5,156 bases of DNA from Synergistaceae bacterium (lineage in GTDB: Bacteria > Synergistota > Synergistia > Synergistales > Aminobacteriaceae). Each line of letters begins with the position of its first letter. The first letter of the stretch is position 1. This document shows, piece by piece, positions 1 through 4,943 of this stretch. A program made the position numbers and the translations under genes. Location: positions 1 to 5,156 of the forward strand of contig JAFSNU010000311.1 in the NCBI GenBank assembly GCA_017447325.1, written 5' to 3'. The notes beneath the pieces are model-generated. The model saw only the letters and a list, made by a program, of their open reading frames with translations. It did no database searches and was not told where the DNA came from.

Positions 1-1
1 A

Positions 2-64
2 AAATTTTTTGTAAGTCACAAGCTCGAGGCCGTGAAAAATTTTTTTGCAAAGCATAAGACTTAA
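2..64 (+). CDS. Possible C-terminal tail of an upstream gene (partial, uncertain)
   Basis: Frame 2 is open from the window edge to a TAA at 62-64 and would encode a tail ending in LEAVKNFFAKHKT, which looks like an amphipathic helix. It would be the last 20 codons of a plus-strand gene ending about 30 bp before the leuA promoter. Frame 1 is also open, to a TAA at 55-57, and would give a Cys- and Arg-rich tail that looks less protein-like. The stretch is short enough for either frame to be open by chance, so this is only a suggestion. No family can be recognised. Confidence 0.25.
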   Translation, partial: KFFVSHKLEAVKNFFAKHKT

Positions 65-92
65 TTTAAAAATTTTTAAAACTAAAATTAAT

Positions 93-122
93 TTTATAAA
101 TTTAAAATTTTTGTGTTATAAT
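93..122 (+). promoter_or_regulatory. Probable sigma-A/sigma-70-type promoter of the leuA leader transcript
   Basis: A perfect TATAAT lies at 117-122 and is preceded by TG at 114-115 with one base between, which makes an extended -10 element. A weak -35 match (TTTATA, 93-98) sits 18 bp upstream. An extended -10 often compensates for a poor -35. Transcription would start near 129-131, about 20 nt before the SD of the leader peptide, so the whole attenuator would be in the transcript. Confidence 0.6.
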
Positions 123-149
123 TCACTGCATAAAATTTTTTGCGATAAA

Positions 150-328
150 GGAGGTTCGAACGGTGAATAAAAATTTTAATAATAATTTAAATCTCGCGCT
201 ACTCGACGCTTGTTCGGATCTCTGTGATGGAATGAGCGTTAATTTATAATTTTAAAAATAAAATTTACACGCAAAAATTCAGGCCGGGTTCCGAAAGTTT
301 TTAAAATTTTCAGAGCTCGGCCTTTTTA
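150..328 (+). promoter_or_regulatory. Leucine-type transcription attenuator upstream of leuA
   Basis: Three competing RNA helices can be drawn. Helix 1:2 pairs 151-161 with 212-222 (11 continuous pairs including two G-U), extendable by G-U pairs to 150-163 with 210-223. Helix 2:3 pairs 213-222 with 286-295 (nine pairs of ten, one U-U mismatch). Helix 3:4 is the intrinsic terminator at 281-323. Segment 2 cannot pair with segments 1 and 3 together, and segment 3 cannot serve both helix 2:3 and the terminator. In known amino-acid attenuators, a ribosome stalled at starved codons leaves segment 2 free to form the antiterminator. Here a stall at Leu codons 193-204 would end just before segment 2 and free it from segment 1. 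With leucine plentiful, helix 1:2 and the terminator would prevail. The layout is seen in the sequence, while the leucine response is inferred. Confidence 0.7.
163..249 (+). CDS. leuA leader peptide (28 aa)
   Basis: This is a 28-codon ORF starting at GTG and ending at TAA. A strong SD, AAAGGAGG (147-154), sits 8 nt upstream, which is why I chose this start. The peptide begins MNKNFNNN, continues LNLALLDACSDLCDG and ends MSVNL. Six of 28 residues are Leu; the codons are TTA, CTC, CTA, CTC, CTC and TTA, and four of them lie at 187-204. It has no recognisable domain and its product probably has no function of its own. Its likely role is to make a translating ribosome sense charged leucyl-tRNA and set the fold of the downstream attenuator. 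It lacks the unbroken Leu run of the enterobacterial leuL peptide, so its identity as a leader rests on the SD, Leu content, RNA helices and position before leuA. Confidence 0.65.
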   Translation: MNKNFNNNLNLALLDACSDLCDGMSVNL

Positions 329-334
329 TTATTT
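281..334 (+). terminator. Intrinsic terminator of the leuA leader (attenuator arm 3:4)
   Basis: Bases 281-300 pair with 304-323 around a three-base loop. The stem has a GC-rich base (AGGCCG with CGGCCT), a few G-U pairs and one C-A mismatch at 292/312. A T-rich tract, TTTTTATTATTT, follows at 323-334. It lies between the leader peptide stop codon and the leuA start, so it cannot be the end of leuA and instead should stop leader transcripts before the gene. Segment 286-295 of its left arm is also the partner of the antiterminator segment 213-222. Confidence 0.85.
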
Positions 335-412
335 AAAAATTATTAACGCGCGGCGCGAGGCAAAAAATTTTTAAAAATTATTAAAATAAATTTATAAACG
401 AGGTGCTTTATT

Positions 413-1942
413 ATGAGGCGAATTAAAATTTTTGACACGACTTTACGCGACGGCGAGCAGTCCCCGGGCTGCAGCATGAACTTGAACGAGAAGGCCGTTA
501 TGGCGCAGCAGCTTGACAAGCTTGGCGTTGACGTTATAGAAGCGGGTTTTGCGATTGCGAGCCCGATGGACTTTAAGAGCGTGCAGACGATCGCGTCGGC
601 CTTGTCTGAGAACACGAGCTGCGTTGTCGCGAGCTTGGCCAGAGCTGCTAAAGGCGATATAGATTTAGCATGGGACGCTGTCAAAAATGCAAAGAACCCG
701 CGCATTCACGTCTTTATTGCGACAAGCGACGTCCACATGAAATATAAATTACGCATGACGCCTGAGCAAGTTTTAAATACTGTAAGCGAAATGGTCGCCT
801 ACGCAAAATCTTTCTGTGACGATATAGAATTTTCAGCTGAGGACGCGTCGCGCTCTGAGCCGGAATTTTTGGCAAAAGTTTATAGCAATGCAATAGCCGC
901 CGGAGCAACGACGATTAACGTTCCGGACACAGTAGGCTATTCAACGCCGCAGGAGATGTCAAATTTAATTACTTATCTTCGCGAACATGTCACAGGAATT
1001 GATAAAGTTGATATTTCCGTGCATTGCCATAATGATTTGGGAATGGGAGTTGCGAACTCGCTGGCTTGCATTAAGGCAGGAGCAAGTCAGGTTGAATGCA
1101 CTATAAACGGCATAGGCGAGCGCGCAGGCAACGCGAGCCTTGAGGAAATTGTAATGGCGTTAAGAACCCGCAAAGATTTTTACGACGCTGACACGAATAT
1201 AAATTCAAAGCAAATTTACAGGTCAAGCAAATTGTTAAGCAATATAATCGGCGTGCCTATCTGGCCGACGAAGCCTGTGGTCGGATCGAATGCTTTTGCT
1301 CATGAGGCAGGAATTCATCAGCATGGAGTTATAGCGAACACGCAGACGTATGAGATTATGAATCCGGAAGATATCGGCGTGCCGCATAATACGTTAGTGC
1401 TCGGCAAGCATTCAGGCAAGCACGCGCTGCGCGAACGTCTCGAGTCAATGGGCTATGATTTAAGTGATAAAGAGCTTGAGGAAATTTTTGTGAAATTTAA
1501 AAACCTTGCCGACAAGAAAAAAAATATTACAAGCTCGGACTTAGAGGCTTTAATATTGCACGGCAATAAACATGACGCTAATGCTGAGCTGCAATTTATA
1601 AGCCATGTCGTGAACGCAGGACGGGACGTGCCAAATATCTCGTGCATTAAGCTTGAGCGCGGCGGAGAAATTTTGCAGGACGTCGCCATGGGAGCAGGCC
1701 CGCTTGATGCATCGTTTAAGGCTATAAATAAAATGTTAGGCGTTGACGTTAAGCTTCACAGCTTTAGTTTAAACGCTGTGACCGACGGAGAGGACGCAAT
1801 CGGCGAGGCTATCGTTAAAATTTCAGATAATAATAATAATAATAAAATATTTAGCGGCTCGGGCTTATCGACTGATATTATCGAGTCGTCGATTAGAGCA
1901 TATTTAAACGGCATTAATAAGATGCTCGAGAGCGAGAATTAA
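413..1942 (+). CDS. leuA: 2-isopropylmalate synthase
   Basis: This enzyme catalyses the first committed step of leucine synthesis in the cytoplasm: acetyl-CoA plus 2-oxoisovalerate gives 2-isopropylmalate. The N-terminal HMGL-like TIM barrel carries TLRDGEQSPG (residues 10-19, metal ligand D13 and catalytic-type R12), HCHNDLG (204-210, metal ligands H204 and H206) and NGIGERAGN (232-240, metal ligand N240). A linker with FAHEAGIHQHG (295-305) leads to the C-terminal LeuA dimer domain (about 388-505), the usual site of leucine feedback binding. The length of 509 aa is typical of the full-length family. Related homocitrate or citramalate synthases share the barrel, but the overall match and the leucine-type leader favour LeuA. 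The SD GAGGTG (400-405) sits 7 nt before the ATG. An in-frame run of five AAT codons gives Asn473-477 in the regulatory domain. No leuB, leuC or leuD gene lies nearby, and no clear terminator follows. Confidence 0.95.
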   Translation: MRRIKIFDTTLRDGEQSPGCSMNLNEKAVMAQQLDKLGVDVIEAGFAIASPMDFKSVQTIASALSENTSCVVASLARAAKGDIDLAWDAVKNAKNPRIHVFIATSDVHMKYKLRMTPEQVLNTVSEMVAYAKSFCDDIEFSAEDASRSEPEFLAKVYSNAIAAGATTINVPDTVGYSTPQEMSNLITYLREHVTGIDKVDISVHCHNDLGMGVANSLACIKAGASQVECTINGIGERAGNASLEEIVMALRTRKDFYDADTNINSKQIYRSSKLLSNIIGVPIWPTKPVVGSNAFAHEAGIHQHGVIANTQTYEIMNPEDIGVPHNTLVLGKHSGKHALRERLESMGYDLSDKELEEIFVKFKNLADKKKNITSSDLEALILHGNKHDANAELQFISHVVNAGRDVPNISCIKLERGGEILQDVAMGAGPLDASFKAINKMLGVDVKLHSFSLNAVTDGEDAIGEAIVKISDNNNNNKIFSGSGLSTDIIESSIRAYLNGINKMLESEN

Positions 1943-1961
1943 ATTAATATTTAAAATTTAA

Positions 1962-2050
1962 AGGCCTCTTGATTATAAATTTTTATTATGCTATATGTAA
2001 TGAAGCTGTTTATAATAAAAGTTTTGATTAAAGTTTAGATCAGGAGGCTT
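1962..2050 (+). promoter_or_regulatory. Hairpin burying the SD of the MATE gene
   Basis: Bases 1962-1973 pair with 2039-2050 (12 pairs with two G-U). The right arm contains the SD, AGGAGG at 2042-2047. Inside it, 1977-1990 pairs with 2011-2024 (14 pairs including G-U) and leaves a 20-nt apical loop. The right side of the internal loop is larger, about 14 nt. No U-tract follows, so this does not look like a leuA terminator. The fold would block ribosome access to the MATE mRNA unless opened by a ligand, protein or coupled event. It matches no riboswitch class that I can recognise. The pairing is visible, and its regulatory effect is inferred. Confidence 0.5.
2011..2016 (+). promoter_or_regulatory. 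Possible -10 element upstream of the MATE gene
   Basis: A perfect TATAAT occurs 44 bp before the MATE ATG. No good -35 is present at 16-18 bp, and the TG at 2007-2008 is one base too far for a proper extended -10. A second weak candidate pairs TTGATT (1969-1974) with TATATG (1992-1997) at 17-bp spacing. In such AT-rich DNA a chance match is quite possible. If real, transcripts from 2011-2016 would begin near 2023. Confidence 0.3.
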
Positions 2051-2059
2051 ATTTTATTT

Positions 2060-3424
2060 ATGTCAGGCGATGAATTTTTAGGGCGCGAGAGCATCGGCAA
2101 ATTATTATTTAAGTTCGCAATGCCGATGACGGTCTCGCTTGTGTTAAGCGCTGTGTATAACATGGTCGATCAAATTTTTATCGGCCAGGGCGTGGGCTAT
2201 ATAGGCAACAGCGCGACTAACGTAATATTCCCGTTAATGCAGCTCACGCTTGCCTTTGGTTTCATGTTCGGCGACGGCGCGGCGAGCTATATGAACTTGT
2301 GCATGGGCGAGGGCAATTATGACTCGGCGAAAAAAACTTTAGCGGCGGGTATAGTCTCGGCGATAATCTCAGGCGTTATTCTCTCTGTCTTGCTGCCGTT
2401 ATTTATGGTTAAGTTATGCGGAATTTTCGGAGCAACTGAAAAAATTATGCCGTATGCTTTGGACTACGGCTATATAATCTGCGGAGCAACTTTTATAGGC
2501 TTATTCGACGCTGTGACTATGAATTTAATCAGAGCGGACGGCAGCCCAGGCTTCGCGATGTTAGGACTTGTCGCCGGATGCGTGACGAATTTAATCGGCG
2601 ATCCGATAGCAATATTTTATTTAAATTTAGGCGTTAAGGGCGCGGCCTGGGCTACTGTGTTAGGCCAAGCAGTAAATGCCGTCATGAATATCTGGTACTT
2701 TAACGGCCATACTAAGTCAGTCAAGCTCGATAAAGCCGCGTTTAAAGATTGCTTTAAATTTATAAATAAAATTTCGCGTCTGGGCTTCTCAAGCTTTGTT
2801 GGCCAGATAGGCTTCGTTATAGTCTTATTTGTGCAGAATAATTTATTAGTCACTTACGGAGCATTGAGCAAGTACGGCGCGGAAATTCCAATGGCGGCTT
2901 TGGGCGTGACTATGAAATTTTTCACTGTGTTATTTGTCGCAGTAATCGGCGTGTCAGCCGGAGCGCAGCCGATCTTCAGCTATAATTACGGCGCAAAAAA
3001 ATATGATAGAGTTATTAAAACTTTAAAGCTTGTTATAATCAGCGCGTTTATAATTTTAATTTCAGCGACGCTCTGGTTCCAGCTTGCTCCGAATTCTATA
3101 ATAAAATTATTCGGCTCGGGCAATGAGTTATATAACGAGTTCTCGCGCAAGTGTTTAAGAATATTTTTATCGTTGATAATTTTCGACGCATGCGAGCTCG
3201 CGGGCAGCACGTTCTTTCAGTCAATCGGCAAGCCTGTTCAGGCTTCGGCGTTAATCATGACGAGGCAAATTATTTTGCAAGTGCCGTTAATGTATTTATT
3301 CTGTAAATTTTACGGCGTCGAGGGCTTGTTATATGCCGGTCCGGTTGACAGCTTCACGGTCGGAACGATGGCGATGATTTTATTATGGATTGAGATTAAG
3401 AAGATGAGAAAGGCCGAGCGTTAA
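2060..3424 (+). CDS. MATE family efflux transporter (MepA-like)
   Basis: The product is a polytopic inner-membrane antiporter that would expel drugs, dyes or metabolites using a Na+ or H+ gradient; the substrate cannot be told from sequence. Its length of 454 aa and its run of about twelve hydrophobic segments fit the family, as do two related MatE halves. Diagnostic stretches are YNMVDQIFIGQG (33-44), GDGAASYMNLCMGEGNY (71-87), IRADGSPGFAMLG (157-169) with NLIGDPI (177-183) ending the first half, and GAQPIFSYNYGAKKYDRV (301-318) plus AGSTFFQSIGKP (381-392) in the second. These resemble the MepA branch more than NorM or DinF. The SD is AGGAGG at 2042-2047, 12 nt before the ATG, which is rather long; no better start exists downstream of it. 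The gene follows leuA by 117 bp in the same direction, so read-through is possible. A functional link to leucine synthesis is not evident. Confidence 0.92.
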   Translation: MSGDEFLGRESIGKLLFKFAMPMTVSLVLSAVYNMVDQIFIGQGVGYIGNSATNVIFPLMQLTLAFGFMFGDGAASYMNLCMGEGNYDSAKKTLAAGIVSAIISGVILSVLLPLFMVKLCGIFGATEKIMPYALDYGYIICGATFIGLFDAVTMNLIRADGSPGFAMLGLVAGCVTNLIGDPIAIFYLNLGVKGAAWATVLGQAVNAVMNIWYFNGHTKSVKLDKAAFKDCFKFINKISRLGFSSFVGQIGFVIVLFVQNNLLVTYGALSKYGAEIPMAALGVTMKFFTVLFVAVIGVSAGAQPIFSYNYGAKKYDRVIKTLKLVIISAFIILISATLWFQLAPNSIIKLFGSGNELYNEFSRKCLRIFLSLIIFDACELAGSTFFQSIGKPVQASALIMTRQIILQVPLMYLFCKFYGVEGLLYAGPVDSFTVGTMAMILLWIEIKKMRKAER

Positions 3425-3652
3425 AGTTTGAAGATTAAAATTTAAAATCGCGGCGAAAATTTTTGCGAGTTTATTTTTGTAAACGCGAGTGCAATTAATT
3501 GCAATAATTAATTTTACGCGGCGCATTTGTAGTTTGGATTTTTAAGTGCTCGCCGCACGGGCGTAGCTGAAAAACTTTGAGTTTAGTTGCGTTAAAGTTT
3601 TATTAATAAAAATATTATAGCATAAATTAATTTGAGGGGTGTGAGTTAAAGC
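3425..3652 (+). promoter_or_regulatory. Structured leader/spacer before ilvN
   Basis: This spacer contains several overlapping elements. CGCC (3551-3554) pairs with GGCG (3560-3563) in a local hairpin flanked by GCT/AGC (3548-3550 with 3565-3567). The same left arm can instead pair with GCGGCGA (3450-3456 with 3550-3556, seven pairs) or GCGGCG (3518-3523 with 3551-3556, six pairs). A perfect 14-bp palindrome, TGCAATTAATTGCA, lies at 3490-3503. A short ORF, 3489-3545, would encode MQLIAIINFTRRICSLDF, rich in Ile and Leu, but it lacks a convincing SD. No U-tract terminator is seen. The spacer may hold the ilvN promoter and some leader control, with the mechanism unclear. Confidence 0.35.
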
Positions 3653-4135
3653 ATGAAACGAATATTCTCTGTCTTGGTAGAGAACAGGTCGGGAGTTTTG
3701 AGCAAAGTGTCGGGCTTGTTCGCGCGGAGATCTTTTAATATAGACTCGCTTGCCGTCGGCGAGACGAACGATCCTGAAGTCTCGTGCATGACGATCGTAT
3801 CAAGCGGCAGCGAGCAAATTTTAGAGCAGGTTGAGAAGCAGCTTAATAAAAAAATTGACGTTATAAAATTAAAGAGCTTCGAATCGCATCAAGCTGTCTC
3901 GCGCGAATTAATTATAATTAAATTGCGCTATTCTAAAGCAAACCGTGAAGAATTATTAAGCCTTTGCACGCTGGCCGGAGCAAAAGTCGTTGACGCTGAT
4001 AAAAAAACTATGATGATCGAGATGTGCGACACGCCGGAGAAAGTGCAGATGCTTTTATATTTATTGTCGGGCGTGAGCATTATTGAGGTCGCGAGGACGG
4101 GCGTGCTTGCATTGCCCAAGTGCAGCGAGAATTAA
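3653..4135 (+). CDS. ilvN: Acetolactate synthase small (regulatory) subunit
   Basis: This is the regulatory subunit of acetolactate (acetohydroxyacid) synthase. It activates the large catalytic subunit IlvB/IlvI and confers valine feedback inhibition in isoleucine, valine and leucine synthesis. An N-terminal ACT domain (about 1-75) starts RIFSVLVENRSGVLSKVSGLF (3-23), and the C-terminal small-subunit domain covers about 80-158. N11, G14 and N29 align with the positions tied to valine binding in E. coli IlvH, so feedback sensitivity is expected. S27 replaces the glycine usually found in the RRG(F/Y)NI motif, a mild oddity. The 160-aa length is normal (IlvH type). In-frame TAA at 3647-3649 fixes the ATG as the first possible start. 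The SD-like GAGGGGTG (3634-3641) is 11 nt upstream, somewhat far. The gene may equally be named ilvH. No ilvB flanks it. Confidence 0.93.
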   Translation: MKRIFSVLVENRSGVLSKVSGLFARRSFNIDSLAVGETNDPEVSCMTIVSSGSEQILEQVEKQLNKKIDVIKLKSFESHQAVSRELIIIKLRYSKANREELLSLCTLAGAKVVDADKKTMMIEMCDTPEKVQMLLYLLSGVSIIEVARTGVLALPKCSEN

Positions 4136-4146
4136 AATTTATTTTC

Positions 4147-4200
4147 AGCCCGTGAGACTTGCGAGTTTAAAGTTTCGCGGGCTTGCTTAAATTTTAAATT
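4147..4200 (+). terminator. Terminator hairpin between ilvN and the convergent HEPN gene
   Basis: Bases 4147-4160 pair with 4170-4183 (14 pairs, two of them G-U) around a nine-base loop. The base of the stem is GC-rich (AGCCCG with CGGGCT). The downstream tract TTGCTTAAATTTT is only moderately T-rich. The hairpin sits 11 bp after the ilvN stop and 20 bp before the stop of the opposing HEPN gene, the expected place for a terminator between convergent genes. On the minus strand the following tract is A-rich, so termination should work best for ilvN. Confidence 0.7.
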
Positions 4201-4203
4201 TAA

Positions 4204-4608
4204 TTAAACTTCTTCATCCCATTTAACAAGCAAAAATTTTTCAATCTCAGCTATAAAATTTTCCGCGTTTTTAAGCTGCTGCTCTATCTGCTCGAGCGAG
4301 ACAACATAAAAATCTTCGTAATCAGCTCTAGTTCGGATTTTAAAAGCTCCCGCGATCATTTTTGAAAAATTTTTATCAAATAATCCAGTATGTATATAAA
4401 ACTGATTAAAGTGCGCAATGACCGCCGAATGTTTTTTTGCGTCAAAAGGCTCAAGAGCTAATACGGCGCGCATAGCGTGAAAGAACGCATAATACGAGCG
4501 ATTTGCAGCGGCTTCAAATTCTTTAGCGTCAAATAATAATTTTGCAGTCCGTAAATCATCCTGAGCTTTTTCAAGTCTATATTTAGAATAATCTAAGCGG
4601 CCTTCCAT
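4204..4608 (-). CDS. HEPN domain protein, HepT-like putative RNase toxin (copy 1)
   Basis: This 134-aa all-helical protein belongs to the HEPN family (PF05168-like) that pairs with MNT nucleotidyltransferases. In studied MntA/HepT (type VII) modules, the HEPN protein is an RNase and the MNT protein silences it by adding AMP to a tyrosine. The HEPN signature here is R37-SYYAFF-H44, an R-x6-H spacing with two Tyr residues inside; the RX4HXY form of the Shewanella toxin is not present. A conserved-looking RADYEDFYVVS follows at 94-104, and the C terminus (105-129) is likely a charged amphipathic or coiled helix. The start overlaps the end of the MNT gene by 16 bp, suggesting translational coupling, and GAGAGAGGG lies 7 nt upstream of the ATG. 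Toxicity is inferred from the family; some HEPN/MNT pairs have other or unknown roles. Confidence 0.85.
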   Translation of the reverse strand: MEGRLDYSKYRLEKAQDDLRTAKLLFDAKEFEAAANRSYYAFFHAMRAVLALEPFDAKKHSAVIAHFNQFYIHTGLFDKNFSKMIAGAFKIRTRADYEDFYVVSLEQIEQQLKNAENFIAEIEKFLLVKWDEEV

Positions 4609-4928
4609 AACACTATTCCCTCTCTCTCAATGTTCATATAGAACGGAACTGTATCAAGCCAATTCTTAAAGAACGATTCATCAAGATCTATAATTGCAAA
4701 AAGTTTATTATATTTAAACAATAAATCGCCCATTACTCCAGTCAATTCGTCATCAACTTCAAAATTAATTTTCTCACGCGTAATCAACGCAATATCTACG
4801 TCGGACTCGGGCGTGTCGTCGCCGCGCGCAACAGAGCCGTACAAAATAATTTTTACGGCATTCTCCCGCATCGTCGGCACTGCAAGTATCGCTTCAACTA
4901 CTTCATCAAGAATTTTTTTGTCTAACAT
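4593..4928 (-). CDS. MNT-type minimal nucleotidyltransferase, MntA-like putative antitoxin
   Basis: This 111-aa protein of the DNA polymerase beta-like nucleotidyltransferase fold carries YGSVARGDDTPESDVDIALI (30-49). That is the canonical GSxARGxxxxxSDxD signature, with G31-S32 binding the triphosphate and D43 and D45 as metal ligands. D81 in FAIIDLD is a probable third carboxylate, so the enzyme looks catalytically intact. In characterised type VII systems such proteins AMPylate the HEPN partner. The gene lies between two HEPN genes on the same strand: 15 bp after the stop of the upstream one and overlapping the downstream one by 16 bp. The SD GAGGT (within 4936-4940) is 8 nt before the ATG, supporting this start. 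Which HEPN copy it acts on cannot be told. Older annotations call such genes DNA polymerase beta-like or nucleotidyltransferase domain proteins. Confidence 0.87.
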   Translation of the reverse strand: MLDKKILDEVVEAILAVPTMRENAVKIILYGSVARGDDTPESDVDIALITREKINFEVDDELTGVMGDLLFKYNKLFAIIDLDESFFKNWLDTVPFYMNIEREGIVLWKAA

Positions 4929-4943
4929 CTTTAATACCTCGCT

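Noticed and set aside
163..330. T-box riboswitch before leuA
   Set aside because: T-boxes often control leuA in Firmicutes, but the conserved T-box sequence (GGTGGNACCGCG type) is absent before the terminator, and the ORF plus three-helix layout explains the leader better.
1..412. Repeated AAATTTTT-type palindromes as a CRISPR-like or regulatory repeat family
   Set aside because: They vary in length and spacing, occur in all spacers and look like general AT-rich composition with no conserved repeat unit.
343..705. Minus-strand ORF of 120 codons overlapping the start of leuA
   Set aside because: It is antisense to the strongly conserved LeuA N-terminus and resembles no family, so it is a coding shadow. 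The same holds for the minus-strand frames at 714-908, 1453-1689, 2617-2853, 2986-3210 and 3928-4119.
3450..3480. Intrinsic terminator after the MATE gene (GCGAAAATTTTTGC followed by T-rich DNA)
   Set aside because: Only about five pairs form, mostly A-T with a G-U, and the following T-tract is interrupted. It is too weak to call.
3592..3618. Promoter for ilvN with TTAAAG and TATTAT
   Set aside because: The spacing is only 15 bp and the -35 matches at three of six positions. TATTAT is common by chance in this AT-rich spacer, so I do not list it as a feature.
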